Below, one piece after another: positions 26,879-36,199 of a DNA stretch of 64,000 nucleotides (position 1 is its first letter; every line of letters starts with the position of its first letter). Both the position numbers and the translations under genes were made by a program. Where the stretch lies: the NCBI GenBank assembly GCA_026552975.1, contig JAPMTR010000069.1:1-64000 (forward strand). The letters are read 5' to 3'. Under the pieces are notes generated by a model that searched no databases, was not told the origin of the DNA, and was given only the letters and a program-made list of their open reading frames with translations. This DNA comes from Candidatus Methanoperedens sp. GTDB lineage: Archaea > Halobacteriota > Methanosarcinia > Methanosarcinales > Methanoperedenaceae.

Positions 26879-28989
26879 CCGACCCCGGCCGCTCCTATTT
26901 TTTCTGCAAGTTTTTCTAACACTTCTTTTCTCATCCCTTCCACGAACTTAATACTCCCGACCACAAGATGTCCTCCCCCGCTAACTCCCGCGCCTTTGAT
27001 CTCGCTGTGCAGTTCCCTGACCATCTGAGGTATGTTCATCTTTACCCCTTTTGACCTTAACACTGCAAAATCAGGTCCGTATCCTATAGTAACAAGCGGC
27101 TGCCCGATATTCTGGTTACACAACCTGTCATGTATCTCCCCGCTTGTCTTTCCGGGTGGCGGGAACGTAAATTTGTGTGCAAAATTCTCTACGTCGATCA
27201 CATTCATTATTGTCCCGTTTGGCAATTTTTGTGTCTTTACATTGGGCATTGACGCTTCAAGCTGCTCTGCTATTGCAGCATTTGCCTGTTCGTTCAGTAA
27301 TTTTACGATCTGCTTGTGCCTCCCGTTTGAGCCAATATTAAGTATATCATTCATCATGCCCCTACCATCGTTGAACCTCTGCCAGAATGCTTCATAATCG
27401 ATAGCAAGCGCCATCTGTTTTAATTCATCGATCTTGTATTTATCTGCAACAAGAGCTTTATATGAATCCGCTTCAGGCGCAGAAGACCGATCGCCCATGG
27501 CTGAAACTGCAGGAAGATGTTTTATTTCTTCAGTAACATCAGGATTTATCATTCGCGCGATCTCAGTACCGATCATCCCCGTAGTTATTCCGTAATCCCC
27601 ACCCGCATATGCTGGATTTACATGTTCAAGAACCATAGAATCGATAGTCCCGTCAGGATGGTGATGGTCAATGACCATAATATCCAGCCCATAGATCGCA
27701 GCCTGTTTCATTGCAGGCATATCCTCTTCAGTAGCCCCGTTGTCCATTAATACCACAAGCGGCAGCTTCTGTGAGAACCTTTCCTGGTCTTCAAGCGCAA
27801 ATGTAATATCTTTTGTTACATCTTCTATTTCATAAAAGGGCGCTTTAGAGGGAGATCGCCTGAAAAAGTGCCGGTCAGCTTCTGATCCGCCTAATTCCCG
27901 GATAATAGGTAAAAGAGCACGCTCAATTGCGATAGCTGAAGTGATTCCATCTGCATCCGCATGATGCCTGATGATTATTGGCCTTGATTTGTATGCTGCT
28001 TTCAGGATGATCTTTGCCGCATTTTTCATCTTTGGCCGCATTTTCTCAAGTACGTCGCTTTTTACCAGGAACTGGATATCATGAGGCTGCGCACGCATGT
28101 CAATGGCGGATTCGATAATTTCTTTTATATGAGCGGCATCAGCCCCGGTCAGCTGCTTCAGGGAACGTATCTCAACCTGCAAGGCACCGTTTCTCATCGA
28201 AGGCTCGCCAATTACCTTGACTATGGTTTCAGCTTTTATCTCTGGATATGCTCTTTCTCCTGCTTTTTCAAATGCAGCGCACTGGACTGCCCCGTCTTCA
28301 TCAGAAATTGAAAATATCGTAGGACCGCCAGTTTGCTTTATCTGGATGACCTCGCCTGAAAGATGGATCAGTTTCCCCAGGTATTTTGACAGTTCTATGG
28401 TCTTCCTTCTGGGAAGCTGTTTTTCTACCTGAATGACCTGGTAATCTTTTGGAGTACGGATCAGAAGTTCTATATTGCCGTTGGGGGCAATGTTCTTTAC
28501 TTCCACGAAGATCTTATCCCCTATTTCGGGAGTAAAGCTCAGGTTACTTGAATGGATAAGTCCACGCATCTGCGGATTAAGGTCAACGAATACGCCAAAA
28601 TTTGCATGACCCTGCACTTTTCCTTCATAGGTCTTTCCTACTTCAAGCTCACGAGTGTCGCATTCGGAACTGAGAACATGAACAAATTGTTTTTTGGCGC
28701 AAATTTCGCATAGATCCCCTTTTCCTGTTACCTCTATCCCGCACATAGCACAGGTTACGATCTTTCCGCGTCCTTCGCATGTTTTGCAGGGTTCGGTAAC
28801 TCTTGCTTTGCCTGTACCTTTACAGGTCGGGCATTTCATTTCTCCACCCAATAACTTTCCCAGGTCTTTTTCTGTGATCCGGTCAAGGCTTATGGATCTT
28901 GGCTTGCCGGCGCCTTTGCAGTCAGGGCACTCCTTTTCACTAAGGATAATGGAGCCTGTGCCTTTACAGTCTTTACATTCAGTTGTCAT
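26875..28989 (-). CDS. DHH-family phosphoesterase with DnaJ-type zinc finger and S1/OB domains
   Basis: 704 residues. Residues 1-85 carry DnaJ-like CxxCxGxG repeats (CKDCKGTG, CPDCKGAG, CPTCKGTG, CKTCEGRG), then a CAMC...CEIC knuckle. An S1 RNA-binding domain (GKTYEGKVQGHANFGVFVDL) lies about 117-185, and an OB-type nucleic-acid domain about 200-290. A DHH core follows (RHHADADGITSA, VIDHHHPDG), and a DHHA1-type end (GAGVSGGGHLVVGS). This is the archaeal RecJ-like architecture, expected to cleave single-stranded DNA or RNA using Mn/Mg. Coupling with redox genes is unexpected. Confidence 0.88.
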   Translation of the reverse strand: MTTECKDCKGTGSIILSEKECPDCKGAGKPRSISLDRITEKDLGKLLGGEMKCPTCKGTGKARVTEPCKTCEGRGKIVTCAMCGIEVTGKGDLCEICAKKQFVHVLSSECDTRELEVGKTYEGKVQGHANFGVFVDLNPQMRGLIHSSNLSFTPEIGDKIFVEVKNIAPNGNIELLIRTPKDYQVIQVEKQLPRRKTIELSKYLGKLIHLSGEVIQIKQTGGPTIFSISDEDGAVQCAAFEKAGERAYPEIKAETIVKVIGEPSMRNGALQVEIRSLKQLTGADAAHIKEIIESAIDMRAQPHDIQFLVKSDVLEKMRPKMKNAAKIILKAAYKSRPIIIRHHADADGITSAIAIERALLPIIRELGGSEADRHFFRRSPSKAPFYEIEDVTKDITFALEDQERFSQKLPLVVLMDNGATEEDMPAMKQAAIYGLDIMVIDHHHPDGTIDSMVLEHVNPAYAGGDYGITTGMIGTEIARMINPDVTEEIKHLPAVSAMGDRSSAPEADSYKALVADKYKIDELKQMALAIDYEAFWQRFNDGRGMMNDILNIGSNGRHKQIVKLLNEQANAAIAEQLEASMPNVKTQKLPNGTIMNVIDVENFAHKFTFPPPGKTSGEIHDRLCNQNIGQPLVTIGYGPDFAVLRSKGVKMNIPQMVRELHSEIKGAGVSGGGHLVVGSIKFVEGMRKEVLEKLAEKIGAAGVG

Positions 28990-29256
28990 AGATTTGAACG
29001 ATAGATGTTTTTAAGAGTGAAATAGATTCTTATTGACTTTTTTTGATTTTGAACATATCGCCTTATGCCATGGCGCCAGACAATTGAATGGTATTCGAGT
29101 GAATTTTGATACAAATGCTTCGCAGTACAAGGAAATACCAGCGCGAGATCAGCAAGATCGGTATTTTCCTGATATCTTTCATGCGAAAGAAATGGTGATG
29201 ATGTGGCAAGTATTAATAATGAGATAGCTTAATAATAAAAGATCATGGTGAAATAA
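28990..29256. other. Spacer without supported gene
   Basis: 267 bases. A short plus-strand frame exists here but lacks a ribosome-binding site or any recognisable motif. The end (about 29215-29250) is AT-rich, with a GGTGA ribosome-binding site for the antitoxin gene. Confidence 0.3.
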
Positions 29257-29430
29257 ATGAAAACTAAACTGGCTTATAAAAAAATTTCAGGGATTGAACA
29301 GGAAATAAGAAGCCTGAAAAAACTCTTTCTTTCCCGGAAGAAAGTTGTTTCGCTAAGAGGGATGTTGAAAGGAATATCAATAACAGAGGATGAAATTGAA
29401 GACGCAAAACGGTCATTATTCCGAGCCTGA
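29257..29430 (+). CDS. VapB-like antitoxin
   Basis: 57 residues. The second half (KVVSLRGMLKGISITEDEIE, then DAKRSLF) matches the tail of archaeal VapB antitoxins that bind a PIN toxin. The N-terminal part is a charged helix. A GGTGA ribosome-binding site lies 6 bases before the ATG. The start of its cognate VapC follows in an overlapping frame, but that gene is destroyed after about 18 codons, so this antitoxin appears orphaned. Confidence 0.75.
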   Translation: MKTKLAYKKISGIEQEIRSLKKLFLSRKKVVSLRGMLKGISITEDEIEDAKRSLFRA

Positions 29431-30007
29431 GATATTTGTTACAGATACTCATGCTTTATTGTGGTACCTTACCGGGATTGAAAGCTGGGATTATGTTGGA
29501 AAAAACGGAAAGGTGTGGGTGAAAGTGCAGAACATTCCTTTTGGCTCGACAACCATTATTCGAATATATTATGGAAATCAAATTGCGAGCACCGCAAGTA
29601 ATGGAGATAAAACATTTGAGTTTTTTGACGATTTTGAAAATAATAATTTTAAAAAATGGGATTTATCAACTGGGTGGGCCATATCCCCACTTTCTTATCA
29701 GGCTGATTATAGTGCCTATGCCGCTGGTATATACCATGAATTAGAAAAGTCGATAAATATGAACAAGGGGATTTTTGAGGGAAGCTTCAAATTTACTGAA
29801 ATAAATCAGTATCATTACCCTTATATTTCTCCTTTTGATTCAAGTTGTGGAAATGGTGAACCCCCATATTTGCTATCTACAAAACCAGATGGACATTTTG
29901 GATATTGGCCAGTTCCAGGAATCCACGATCAAAATCCTGATAGAGAACTCCGGCACCTCAGAAGTCAAAGCCATCGAAATAATGGACTCCATCCATCTCA
30001 GCTTTGA
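29390..30007 (+). pseudogene. VapC toxin start fused in frame to a DUF2341 fragment
   Basis: The frame opens inside the antitoxin gene. Its residues 14-29 (PEIFVTDTHALLWYLTG) are the N-terminus of a PIN-domain VapC, including the first catalytic Asp. At about 29477-29480 it switches to a DUF2341 segment (IESWDYVGKNGKVWVKVQNI, then RIYYGNQ and FEFFDDFE). DUF2341 is an extracellular beta domain, normally found far into long exported proteins. After about 29920 the frame reads nonsense through the 5' end of another gene remnant. No signal peptide or anchor is present, so a working product is unlikely. Confidence 0.72.
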
Positions 30008-30722
30008 TCTCATGGGCGGAGACTTCCCCAACCCGAAGAAATTCGACAGCATCCGCGCTGGTGAGTCAAGAGAAGTCCAATACACCATCAAATCAAAAGA
30101 GAGCGGCGCCTTCACGATTGACCCTGCAACTGTCACTTATGCTGACAGCGATGGCAATATCCAGGAAGTGAAATCAGAGGCTGTTTCTATCAAAGTCGTT
30201 CCATCAACGGATGGGGGCAGCTCAGGTTCAAATACAGGGCAGAATTCAAAATCAGCAAGTGTCAGCCTTCACGGCGAAAAAACAGATGTCGTCATGGGCG
30301 AGGACATCCTGCTCCGGCTCTCAGCCGTGAATCTTATCACAAAGCCAAAGATGCATGTGCAGGTTATCATCATCCCCCCTTCGGGAATGAGTGTGACATC
30401 ATCCGAGTTCAGCAAGTCCGCTGCAGGTCAGTTCACAGCAAATTACCAGCTTGAACCGGGCGATGGGAAAGATATTGAAGTGAGGATCAGATCGAACCAG
30501 GTCGGGGATTTCAATGTGAATGGCAGGATCATTTACTATTTCGGGGATGACAAAGAGAAGGCTGAAGATCAGACCCTTAATCTGCCGATTAAGGTGAGGA
30601 AAGAGCCGGCACCAACTGCTGCGCCTGCAGGATCGGCTGAAGTGCCTGATAAATCACCGGGATTTGAGATTATCGCTGGAATAATAGGGATTGCTGGAGC
30701 ATTGGTTTTAAGGAAGAAATGA
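29922..30722 (+). pseudogene. Headless 3' part of a PGF-CTERM surface protein
   Basis: From about 29922 a new frame aligns with the middle and end of the intact paralogue next door (IENSGTSEVKAIEIMDSI vs ITNSGTSDLSNITITDII; LHGEKTDVVMGEDI vs LHGEKTEVVIGEDI). It ends SPGFE, a helix and LRKK, a PGF-CTERM signal. It lacks any signal peptide; upstream the frame reads only antisense-like sequence from a TTG at 29835. Base composition also changes at the junction, from very AT-rich to more GC. It is most likely a decapitated copy left by recombination. Confidence 0.7.
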
Positions 30723-30760
30723 AAGGTGATATATATTAAAGAAATTGTTATTTTGGCAAA

Positions 30761-32071
30761 ATGGAGAATATGACAAAAACCATAATTTATCTACTACTTG
30801 CATTGCTATTCTTGATCTCGTCATCTTCAGCAACCACAACGGCATTGGACACACTCACGGTCACAGCCTTCGGACCCACTTCCATGGGCTCATCCGTGGA
30901 ATCATCCATCGCCCTTGAAAATGGCGCTGATTATAGTATCATCGTAACAGGCACCTTCCAGTTCAAAACAGGTGTGGATTGGGGATATGCAGATGCACAG
31001 TACCGCATGGGGGCAGGCAAGATTTACAGCCAGGCTTTCAATTCTATTGAATTCGATGGTGAAAGGGTAAGCGCAGACAAGAGCGATGTTGAAAACCACA
31101 TCTACACTTTCTTCAGGAAAGGAAGCGGCAAGAAGATAAAGTTTAGCATATTCGACGCCACGATCACAGGGGAAAGAGGAGACTACGACAACAATGCCGG
31201 AAGTCTGAAAGTTGAGATATTCAGGCTGGATACGATCTCCCTCTCAAGATCAGTCTCACCTGAAACAACAGAGCTTGGAAACACAACAGGCATCACACTA
31301 ACTATAACAAATTCTGGAACATCAGACCTGTCGAATATCACTATAACTGATATTATTCCCGCGGGTTTTTCCCTTGCGTCAGGGAGTCCGGATAAAAATT
31401 ACGATCTCTTGAAACAAAAGGAGTCAAGGAGCTTTCAATATTTCGTCAAACCTTCGGAAACAGGCACATTCAGTCTTGAGCCAGCATCTGTTTCTTTTTA
31501 TGATAAAGATGGCTCTCTTCACACAGGAAGATCAGGTGCAACAAAGGTTATCGTAATCCCTTCAACGCGCCCTGAAGATGGTCCAGCTTCAAACGCCAGC
31601 GTGCAATTACATGGTGAAAAAACGGAGGTCGTCATAGGGGAAGATATTCAATTGCGTCTTTCAGCAGTGAATCTCATCACAAAACCTGTTATGCACATCC
31701 AGGTCATCATCCTTCCGCCATCGGGGATGAGCGTTACATCATCTGATTTCGTTGAATCTGGCGCCGGACAGTTCACGACCACATACGAAATACCACCTGG
31801 AAAAGGACGGGATATAGAAGTCAGGATACAGTCCAACCAGGTTGGAGAATTCGAAGTGCAGGGAAGGATTATTTATTATTTCGGACAGGATAGCGGCCAA
31901 TCAGAGGACCATACACTTCGTCTTCCCATCAGCGTAAAGGCAGCAGGGGAGAAAACCACACCCACAATACCTATTAATAATGGGAAATGGCTACCTGGTT
32001 TTGAAGGGCTGATAGCTTTTGCAGGAATATTGGTACTATATATATTCCTGAAAAAAAGGAACTTAAAGTGA
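30761..32071 (+). CDS. PGF-CTERM surface protein with CARDB/DUF11-like domain
   Basis: 436 residues. Signal peptide 1-25 (ends SSSATT). Residues 28-155 form a beta domain of unknown type (SVESSIALENGADYSIIVTG). A DUF11/CARDB-like domain spans 160-265 (ITLTITNSGTSDLSNITITD), and another beta domain 275-395 (LHGEKTEVVIGEDIQLRLSA). The C-terminus LPGFEGL, hydrophobic helix, KKRNLK is a PGF-CTERM-type signal. It is likely anchored outside the cell as an adhesion or structural protein. It ends overlapping by 9 bases the convergent, truncated VIT-vWA gene. Confidence 0.82.
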   Translation: MENMTKTIIYLLLALLFLISSSSATTTALDTLTVTAFGPTSMGSSVESSIALENGADYSIIVTGTFQFKTGVDWGYADAQYRMGAGKIYSQAFNSIEFDGERVSADKSDVENHIYTFFRKGSGKKIKFSIFDATITGERGDYDNNAGSLKVEIFRLDTISLSRSVSPETTELGNTTGITLTITNSGTSDLSNITITDIIPAGFSLASGSPDKNYDLLKQKESRSFQYFVKPSETGTFSLEPASVSFYDKDGSLHTGRSGATKVIVIPSTRPEDGPASNASVQLHGEKTEVVIGEDIQLRLSAVNLITKPVMHIQVIILPPSGMSVTSSDFVESGAGQFTTTYEIPPGKGRDIEVRIQSNQVGEFEVQGRIIYYFGQDSGQSEDHTLRLPISVKAAGEKTTPTIPINNGKWLPGFEGLIAFAGILVLYIFLKKRNLK

Positions 32072-33712
32072 AGTATAGGGTGTTACGAACTTGAATTCCA
32101 GGGAAATATTTGTTATTGATGAAACCAGTGGATCGGTCTCCCCCTCCACGTCGATCCTATCCATCATATTCTTTATCCTGGTGTAAGCCCAGAGTCTTGG
32201 AATAAATGAGTTTTCAGGTTTTGAAACAACATTGAATGATTGTTTGAAATTTTTACTTCCTGCGCGAGTGGTCGCTGCAATATCAGAATTGATGGTACTT
32301 CCACTGTATTTACCCAGTACGATGGCATCTGAGCCTGCAAAGAGATTGAACTGGCCTGTATTAACTACGTCATAGACGGAGTTGTATGTGAAGCTCATGT
32401 CAGTAATAAGTGGCGTGGAAATGGTACTGTAAAAATCAGTTATCTCCTCTTCAACTTTACCTTCCAGGAAGAATCGCTGCGCTTTACCATAATTCTCAAG
32501 GCTTAATGCTTTTAAGAAATCAAAGTTCGCTTCGTTCATGATACCGAATGCGATGGTGAATATCGATGTCTGTGCACTATTTGCCCCTTTTATGTTATTC
32601 CGTATAACATATGGAGAAGTAATACCTTCTGTGGGTTCACCGTCTGTAAGGAAGATTATAATTGGAACTCGTTTGCTGTTATTGTCGAACATACCCAATG
32701 AATCAAGCAGCGCCTGGTTGATATTCGTCCCACCTTCGGCAAAAAGACCGTTTACAAAGTTTACTGCATCTGCTTTGTTCTTTGTGTTCGCTTCCATGAG
32801 TTTGCTTGAAAACGAACGTGTCGTAGTATCGAAAAATATCACATTGAAATAATCATCAGGAGGAAGGTCAGAAATTATCTTTGTAAAAACAGTCTTGACC
32901 TGTGCGATCTTCTCCCCGGCCATAGAGCCTGATTTATCAACAACAAAAATGATATCCTTGCTAAGGGCTGTGGTCCCAAGTTCAGTCTCGTTGGGTGAGA
33001 ACACATGCATCATATAACCCTGGTCGCCTTTATTATAGAACAGCATGTCCCCATTAATAGGGGGATTGTTAGTAGTGTAAACGACATTAATGTCTTTATC
33101 GGGTAGCATTGTGGCACTGTAGGTCACACGTCCTGACTTTGTTGAAATGAATTTTACATTCGCATCTGGAAATCCAGGTGTTTCAAGGGTTGTAATGTCG
33201 TTGATGGATGAAATGTTCAGGATTACGGAAAGGTCATGTACGTTTACTTCATTGTTAATATTACGAAGGGACAGGACAAATTCAAAATCCCCCAAACTTT
33301 TTTTCACAGTTTGTTCGTACTTCAATCTTACGATAATGCTCTGATTTTGCTCAAAACTCAGGGAATAAGAGAACATATTCTTGTTTTTAGATTCAAGAAG
33401 ACCTGCTGATCTGCCCTGGGATGATGCTTCCTCGAATTTTTTTTGTGCCTCTTGTTTGGGTAGCACATCCGCAATATATTCCTTACCATCTATGATGATC
33501 GAAAGACCTGATATGAAAGCTTCCTCAGGTATCAGGAATTTGAATTGGTCATCGACAGGTCCGTCAAGTTGATTTGTCAGCTTTTCTTCCACGGTAGTAA
33601 CAGCATAACCATTGTTCACATCAGAATTGATATGCATATAATCCACGATAGGTTGAGCTGTTCCTCCCTGGACAAATAAAAGCAATGCCAGGAAAATAAC
33701 TAATATTTTCAT
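32063..33712 (-). CDS. Exported VIT-vWA protein, anchor lost (truncated duplicate)
   Basis: 549 residues. Signal peptide 1-19, VIT domain about 22-150, vWA domain from about 250 with a MIDAS metal site DKSGS (259-263) and FLTDGEPT. It is closely similar along its full length to the neighbouring 650-residue protein but stops at FVTPYTSL. There the neighbour continues with a linker and PGF-CTERM signal. The product should therefore be released rather than anchored, or the gene may be decaying. AAGGAG stands before the ATG at 33712, and the upstream sequence is also shared with the paralogue, showing tandem duplication. Confidence 0.82.
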   Translation of the reverse strand: MKILVIFLALLLFVQGGTAQPIVDYMHINSDVNNGYAVTTVEEKLTNQLDGPVDDQFKFLIPEEAFISGLSIIIDGKEYIADVLPKQEAQKKFEEASSQGRSAGLLESKNKNMFSYSLSFEQNQSIIVRLKYEQTVKKSLGDFEFVLSLRNINNEVNVHDLSVILNISSINDITTLETPGFPDANVKFISTKSGRVTYSATMLPDKDINVVYTTNNPPINGDMLFYNKGDQGYMMHVFSPNETELGTTALSKDIIFVVDKSGSMAGEKIAQVKTVFTKIISDLPPDDYFNVIFFDTTTRSFSSKLMEANTKNKADAVNFVNGLFAEGGTNINQALLDSLGMFDNNSKRVPIIIFLTDGEPTEGITSPYVIRNNIKGANSAQTSIFTIAFGIMNEANFDFLKALSLENYGKAQRFFLEGKVEEEITDFYSTISTPLITDMSFTYNSVYDVVNTGQFNLFAGSDAIVLGKYSGSTINSDIAATTRAGSKNFKQSFNVVSKPENSFIPRLWAYTRIKNMMDRIDVEGETDPLVSSITNISLEFKFVTPYTSL

Positions 33713-33840
33713 GTGTACCTTCTCTCCTTTAGATAATTTTTTAAGAGAAAGGTTTTTTTACCGGATTAATTTTGCGGTATAGTCCATTTCACCCTTGTCC
33801 GAAAGCTCGAAAAAAAAAAGTTTTGAAACAATAAGAATCG

Positions 33841-35793
33841 TTATCTTCCCTTTCGCACTATTAAATATTTAATTATAAACAGTCCGATTATGGCAAAAAT
33901 GATCTCAAAACCAGGCCCGCCATGGCCCCCTGAAGGGGCATAGTTCTTATTTCTTCCAGAATCAACAGCAGGGGTGGAATAGGAAGATACAGTCTCAGCT
34001 GGTTTAGCATATGTGGCCGCGACCGTTGCATAAGTTGCGTATGGAGTCCCTGTTGTCGCTGGTGCGACGGCTTCAGTGACTGCTTGTGTTTTTGCATCAA
34101 TGGCAGTTGATGTTGTCTTAGTATTCCCGGGCACCTCAACGAAAAGCGAAGTGTAGGGTGTTACGAATTTAAATTCCAGGGAAATACTGGTTATTGATGA
34201 GACAAGCGCATCAGTCTCTCCTTCCACATCGATCCTGTCCATCATGTTTTTTATCCTGGTATATGCCCACAGTCTTGGAATAAATGAGTTCTCAGGTTTT
34301 GAAATAACATTGAATGATTTCTTAAAATTTCTGCTTCCGCTTCGGGTAGTTGCTGCAATATCCGATGTCACGGCACTGCCGCTGTATTTGCCCAATACAA
34401 TGGCATCAGAGCCTGCAAAAAGATTGAACTGACCAGTGTTCACTACATCAGAGACCGAATTGTAATTAAAGTTCATGTCAGTGATAAGCGGTGTCGAGAT
34501 GGTCCTGTAGAAATCAGTCATCTCCTCTTCCACTTTTCCTTCCAGGAAAAACCTCTGGGCTTTACCATAGTTCTCAAAGCTTAATGCTTTCAGGAAATCA
34601 TAGTTCGCTTCGTCCGCGATACCGAATGCGATGGTGAAAATCGATACTTGCGCTTTATTTGCCTCTTTTATGTTCTTTCTTATTACATATGGAGAAGTGA
34701 TCCCTTCAGTGGGTGCCCCATCTGTTAAGAATACTATTATTGGAACGCGCTTGCTGCTAACATCGAACATGCCAAGAGAATCCAGCAAAGCCTGGTTGAT
34801 GTTGGTTCCTCCATTTGAGTCCAGGCCGTTCACAAAGTTAGCTGAATCTGCTTTGTTCTTGGTGTCGGCTTCCATAAGCGTGTTTGAAAAAGTTCTTATC
34901 GTCGTGTCGAAAAATATAATATTGAAATAGTCATCAGGAGGAAGGTCAGAAATTATTTTCGTAAAAACTGTCTTAACCTGCGCGATCTTATCTCCTGTCA
35001 TGGAACCGGATTTATCAACAACAAAAATGATATCCTTGCTAAGGGCTGTGGTCCCAAGTTCAGTCTCGTTGGGTGAGAACACATGCATCATATAACCCTG
35101 GCCTTTCAAATTGTAGAAAAGCATATCCCCATCAATGAGTGGATTATTGGTCGTGTAAACTACAGTAAGGTCTTTATCAGGCAAAGCATTAGCATTATAG
35201 GTCACTCGCCCGGAGGTTGTTGAGCTATATTTAACATTAGCACCTGAAAAACCTGGTGTTTCCAGTGTTGTAATGTCGTTTATGGATGTAATATTCAGGA
35301 CCACAGATAGGTCATTTACGTTAATTTTATTATCAGTATTACGAAGGAACAGAACATATTCAAATTTACCCAGGCTTTTTTTTACGGCTTGCTCATATTT
35401 CAATTTAACAATAATGCTCTGTCCTGGCTCAAAGCTCAGGGAGTAAGAGAACATGTTCTTATTTTTCGACTCCAGAAGCCCTGCAGATCTGCCCTGGGAT
35501 GAGGCTTGCTCGAATTTTTCCTGCGCTTCTTTTTTGGGAAGCACATTCGCAACATACTCCTTACCATTGATGATAAGAGAAAAACCTGATATGAAAGCTT
35601 CTTCCGGGATAAGGAATTTGAAATCGTCATTAACAGGCGCATCCAGTTGATTGGTCAGCTTTTCTTCCACTGTAGTAATGGAATAACCATTACTTACCTC
35701 TGCATTGATATGCATATAGTCTACTGAGGGTTGTGCTGCTGCTGCATGGACAAATATCAACATTGTCATTAAAATAAATACGATCTTTTTCAA
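33841..35793 (-). CDS. VIT-vWA surface protein with PGF-CTERM anchor
   Basis: About 650 residues from TTG 35793. AAGGAG lies 9 bases before this TTG, in the position that precedes ATG in the paralogue; the ATG at 35826 has no such site. Signal peptide ends near AAAAQ. VIT domain (VSNGYSITTVEEKLTNQLD), vWA domain with MIDAS DKSGS and FLTDGAPT. An Ala/Thr/Tyr-rich linker follows (about 565-620), then GGPGFE, a helix and VRKGR. VIT-vWA proteins bind matrix or other proteins through divalent metal. It is probably an adhesin or surface assembly factor. Confidence 0.86.
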   Translation of the reverse strand: MKKIVFILMTMLIFVHAAAAQPSVDYMHINAEVSNGYSITTVEEKLTNQLDAPVNDDFKFLIPEEAFISGFSLIINGKEYVANVLPKKEAQEKFEQASSQGRSAGLLESKNKNMFSYSLSFEPGQSIIVKLKYEQAVKKSLGKFEYVLFLRNTDNKINVNDLSVVLNITSINDITTLETPGFSGANVKYSSTTSGRVTYNANALPDKDLTVVYTTNNPLIDGDMLFYNLKGQGYMMHVFSPNETELGTTALSKDIIFVVDKSGSMTGDKIAQVKTVFTKIISDLPPDDYFNIIFFDTTIRTFSNTLMEADTKNKADSANFVNGLDSNGGTNINQALLDSLGMFDVSSKRVPIIVFLTDGAPTEGITSPYVIRKNIKEANKAQVSIFTIAFGIADEANYDFLKALSFENYGKAQRFFLEGKVEEEMTDFYRTISTPLITDMNFNYNSVSDVVNTGQFNLFAGSDAIVLGKYSGSAVTSDIAATTRSGSRNFKKSFNVISKPENSFIPRLWAYTRIKNMMDRIDVEGETDALVSSITSISLEFKFVTPYTSLFVEVPGNTKTTSTAIDAKTQAVTEAVAPATTGTPYATYATVAATYAKPAETVSSYSTPAVDSGRNKNYAPSGGHGGPGFEIIFAIIGLFIIKYLIVRKGR

Positions 35794-36063
35794 TATACCT
35801 CTCTCCTTTTGATTGTTACTTAACAAAAGGTTTATGAGCGGATTAATTTTGCGGTCGTTTGACTGTGATTATTTTTTATTTCATATCACAAAAAGTTTAT
35901 GAGTGACTTTTTAACTGATATTGTGTTTTTAATATCTTTTTATTAAATTCTACAAGATATTAAACTATTAAAAACTAAAATATCCTGAAATAAACATTAA
36001 AAATCAAGATAAATCGAAATAATTATCGTATTATTTATATTGTAGTATGGCTAATAAGTAATT

Positions 36064-36125
36064 GAGGAAGCCTTTTAATCACTCCTTTCCTAACCACAAA
36101 AAGATCTAACTTTTTTGGCTTCCTC
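36064..36125. repeat. 9-bp inverted repeat with 44-base loop
   Basis: GAGGAAGCC at 36064-36072 is perfectly matched by GGCTTCCTC at 36117-36125. The loop contains a T6 run next to the right arm. It could be the stem of a small structured RNA or the remains of a mobile element end. No coding frame. Confidence 0.5.
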
Positions 36126-36162
36126 TACCACCATATATTTATCTCCGTGGGGTCAACTAATC

Positions 36163-36180
36163 ATGAACCAATTGGTTCAT
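36163..36180. promoter_or_regulatory. 18-bp perfect palindrome (operator candidate)
   Basis: ATGAACCAATTGGTTCAT reads the same on both strands with no spacer. This suits a dimeric helix-turn-helix or ribbon-helix-helix protein rather than an RNA hairpin, which would lack a loop. It lies 19 bases beyond the end of the geranylgeranyl reductase-family gene and about 370 bases upstream of the VIT-vWA start. Confidence 0.5.
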
Positions 36181-36199
36181 AGATACAGTATGAAAAATT

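Larger units (their letters stand above)
35794..36199. promoter_or_regulatory. Long AT-rich intergenic region with promoter and inverted repeats
   Basis: About 400 bases without a gene. At 35838-35855 there is a sequence (minus strand ACCGCAAAATTAATCC) repeated upstream of the paralogous VIT-vWA gene near 33767-33782. It is a promoter (BRE/TATA-like) candidate. The right half holds two inverted repeats listed separately. The middle (35900-36050) is low-complexity A/T and shows nothing else. Confidence 0.45.

Noticed and set aside
29033-29227. 64-codon plus-strand frame before the antitoxin gene
   Set aside because: It starts at TTG without a ribosome-binding site, has no recognisable motif and odd composition; I treat it as chance.
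29922-30722. Headless PGF-CTERM frame as a functional exported protein
   Set aside because: No signal peptide, only a TTG start in unrelated sequence, and clear homology to an intact neighbour.
36163-36180. Palindrome as rho-independent terminator of the lipoate/reductase operon
   Set aside because: There is no loop and no T-tract follows on the minus strand.
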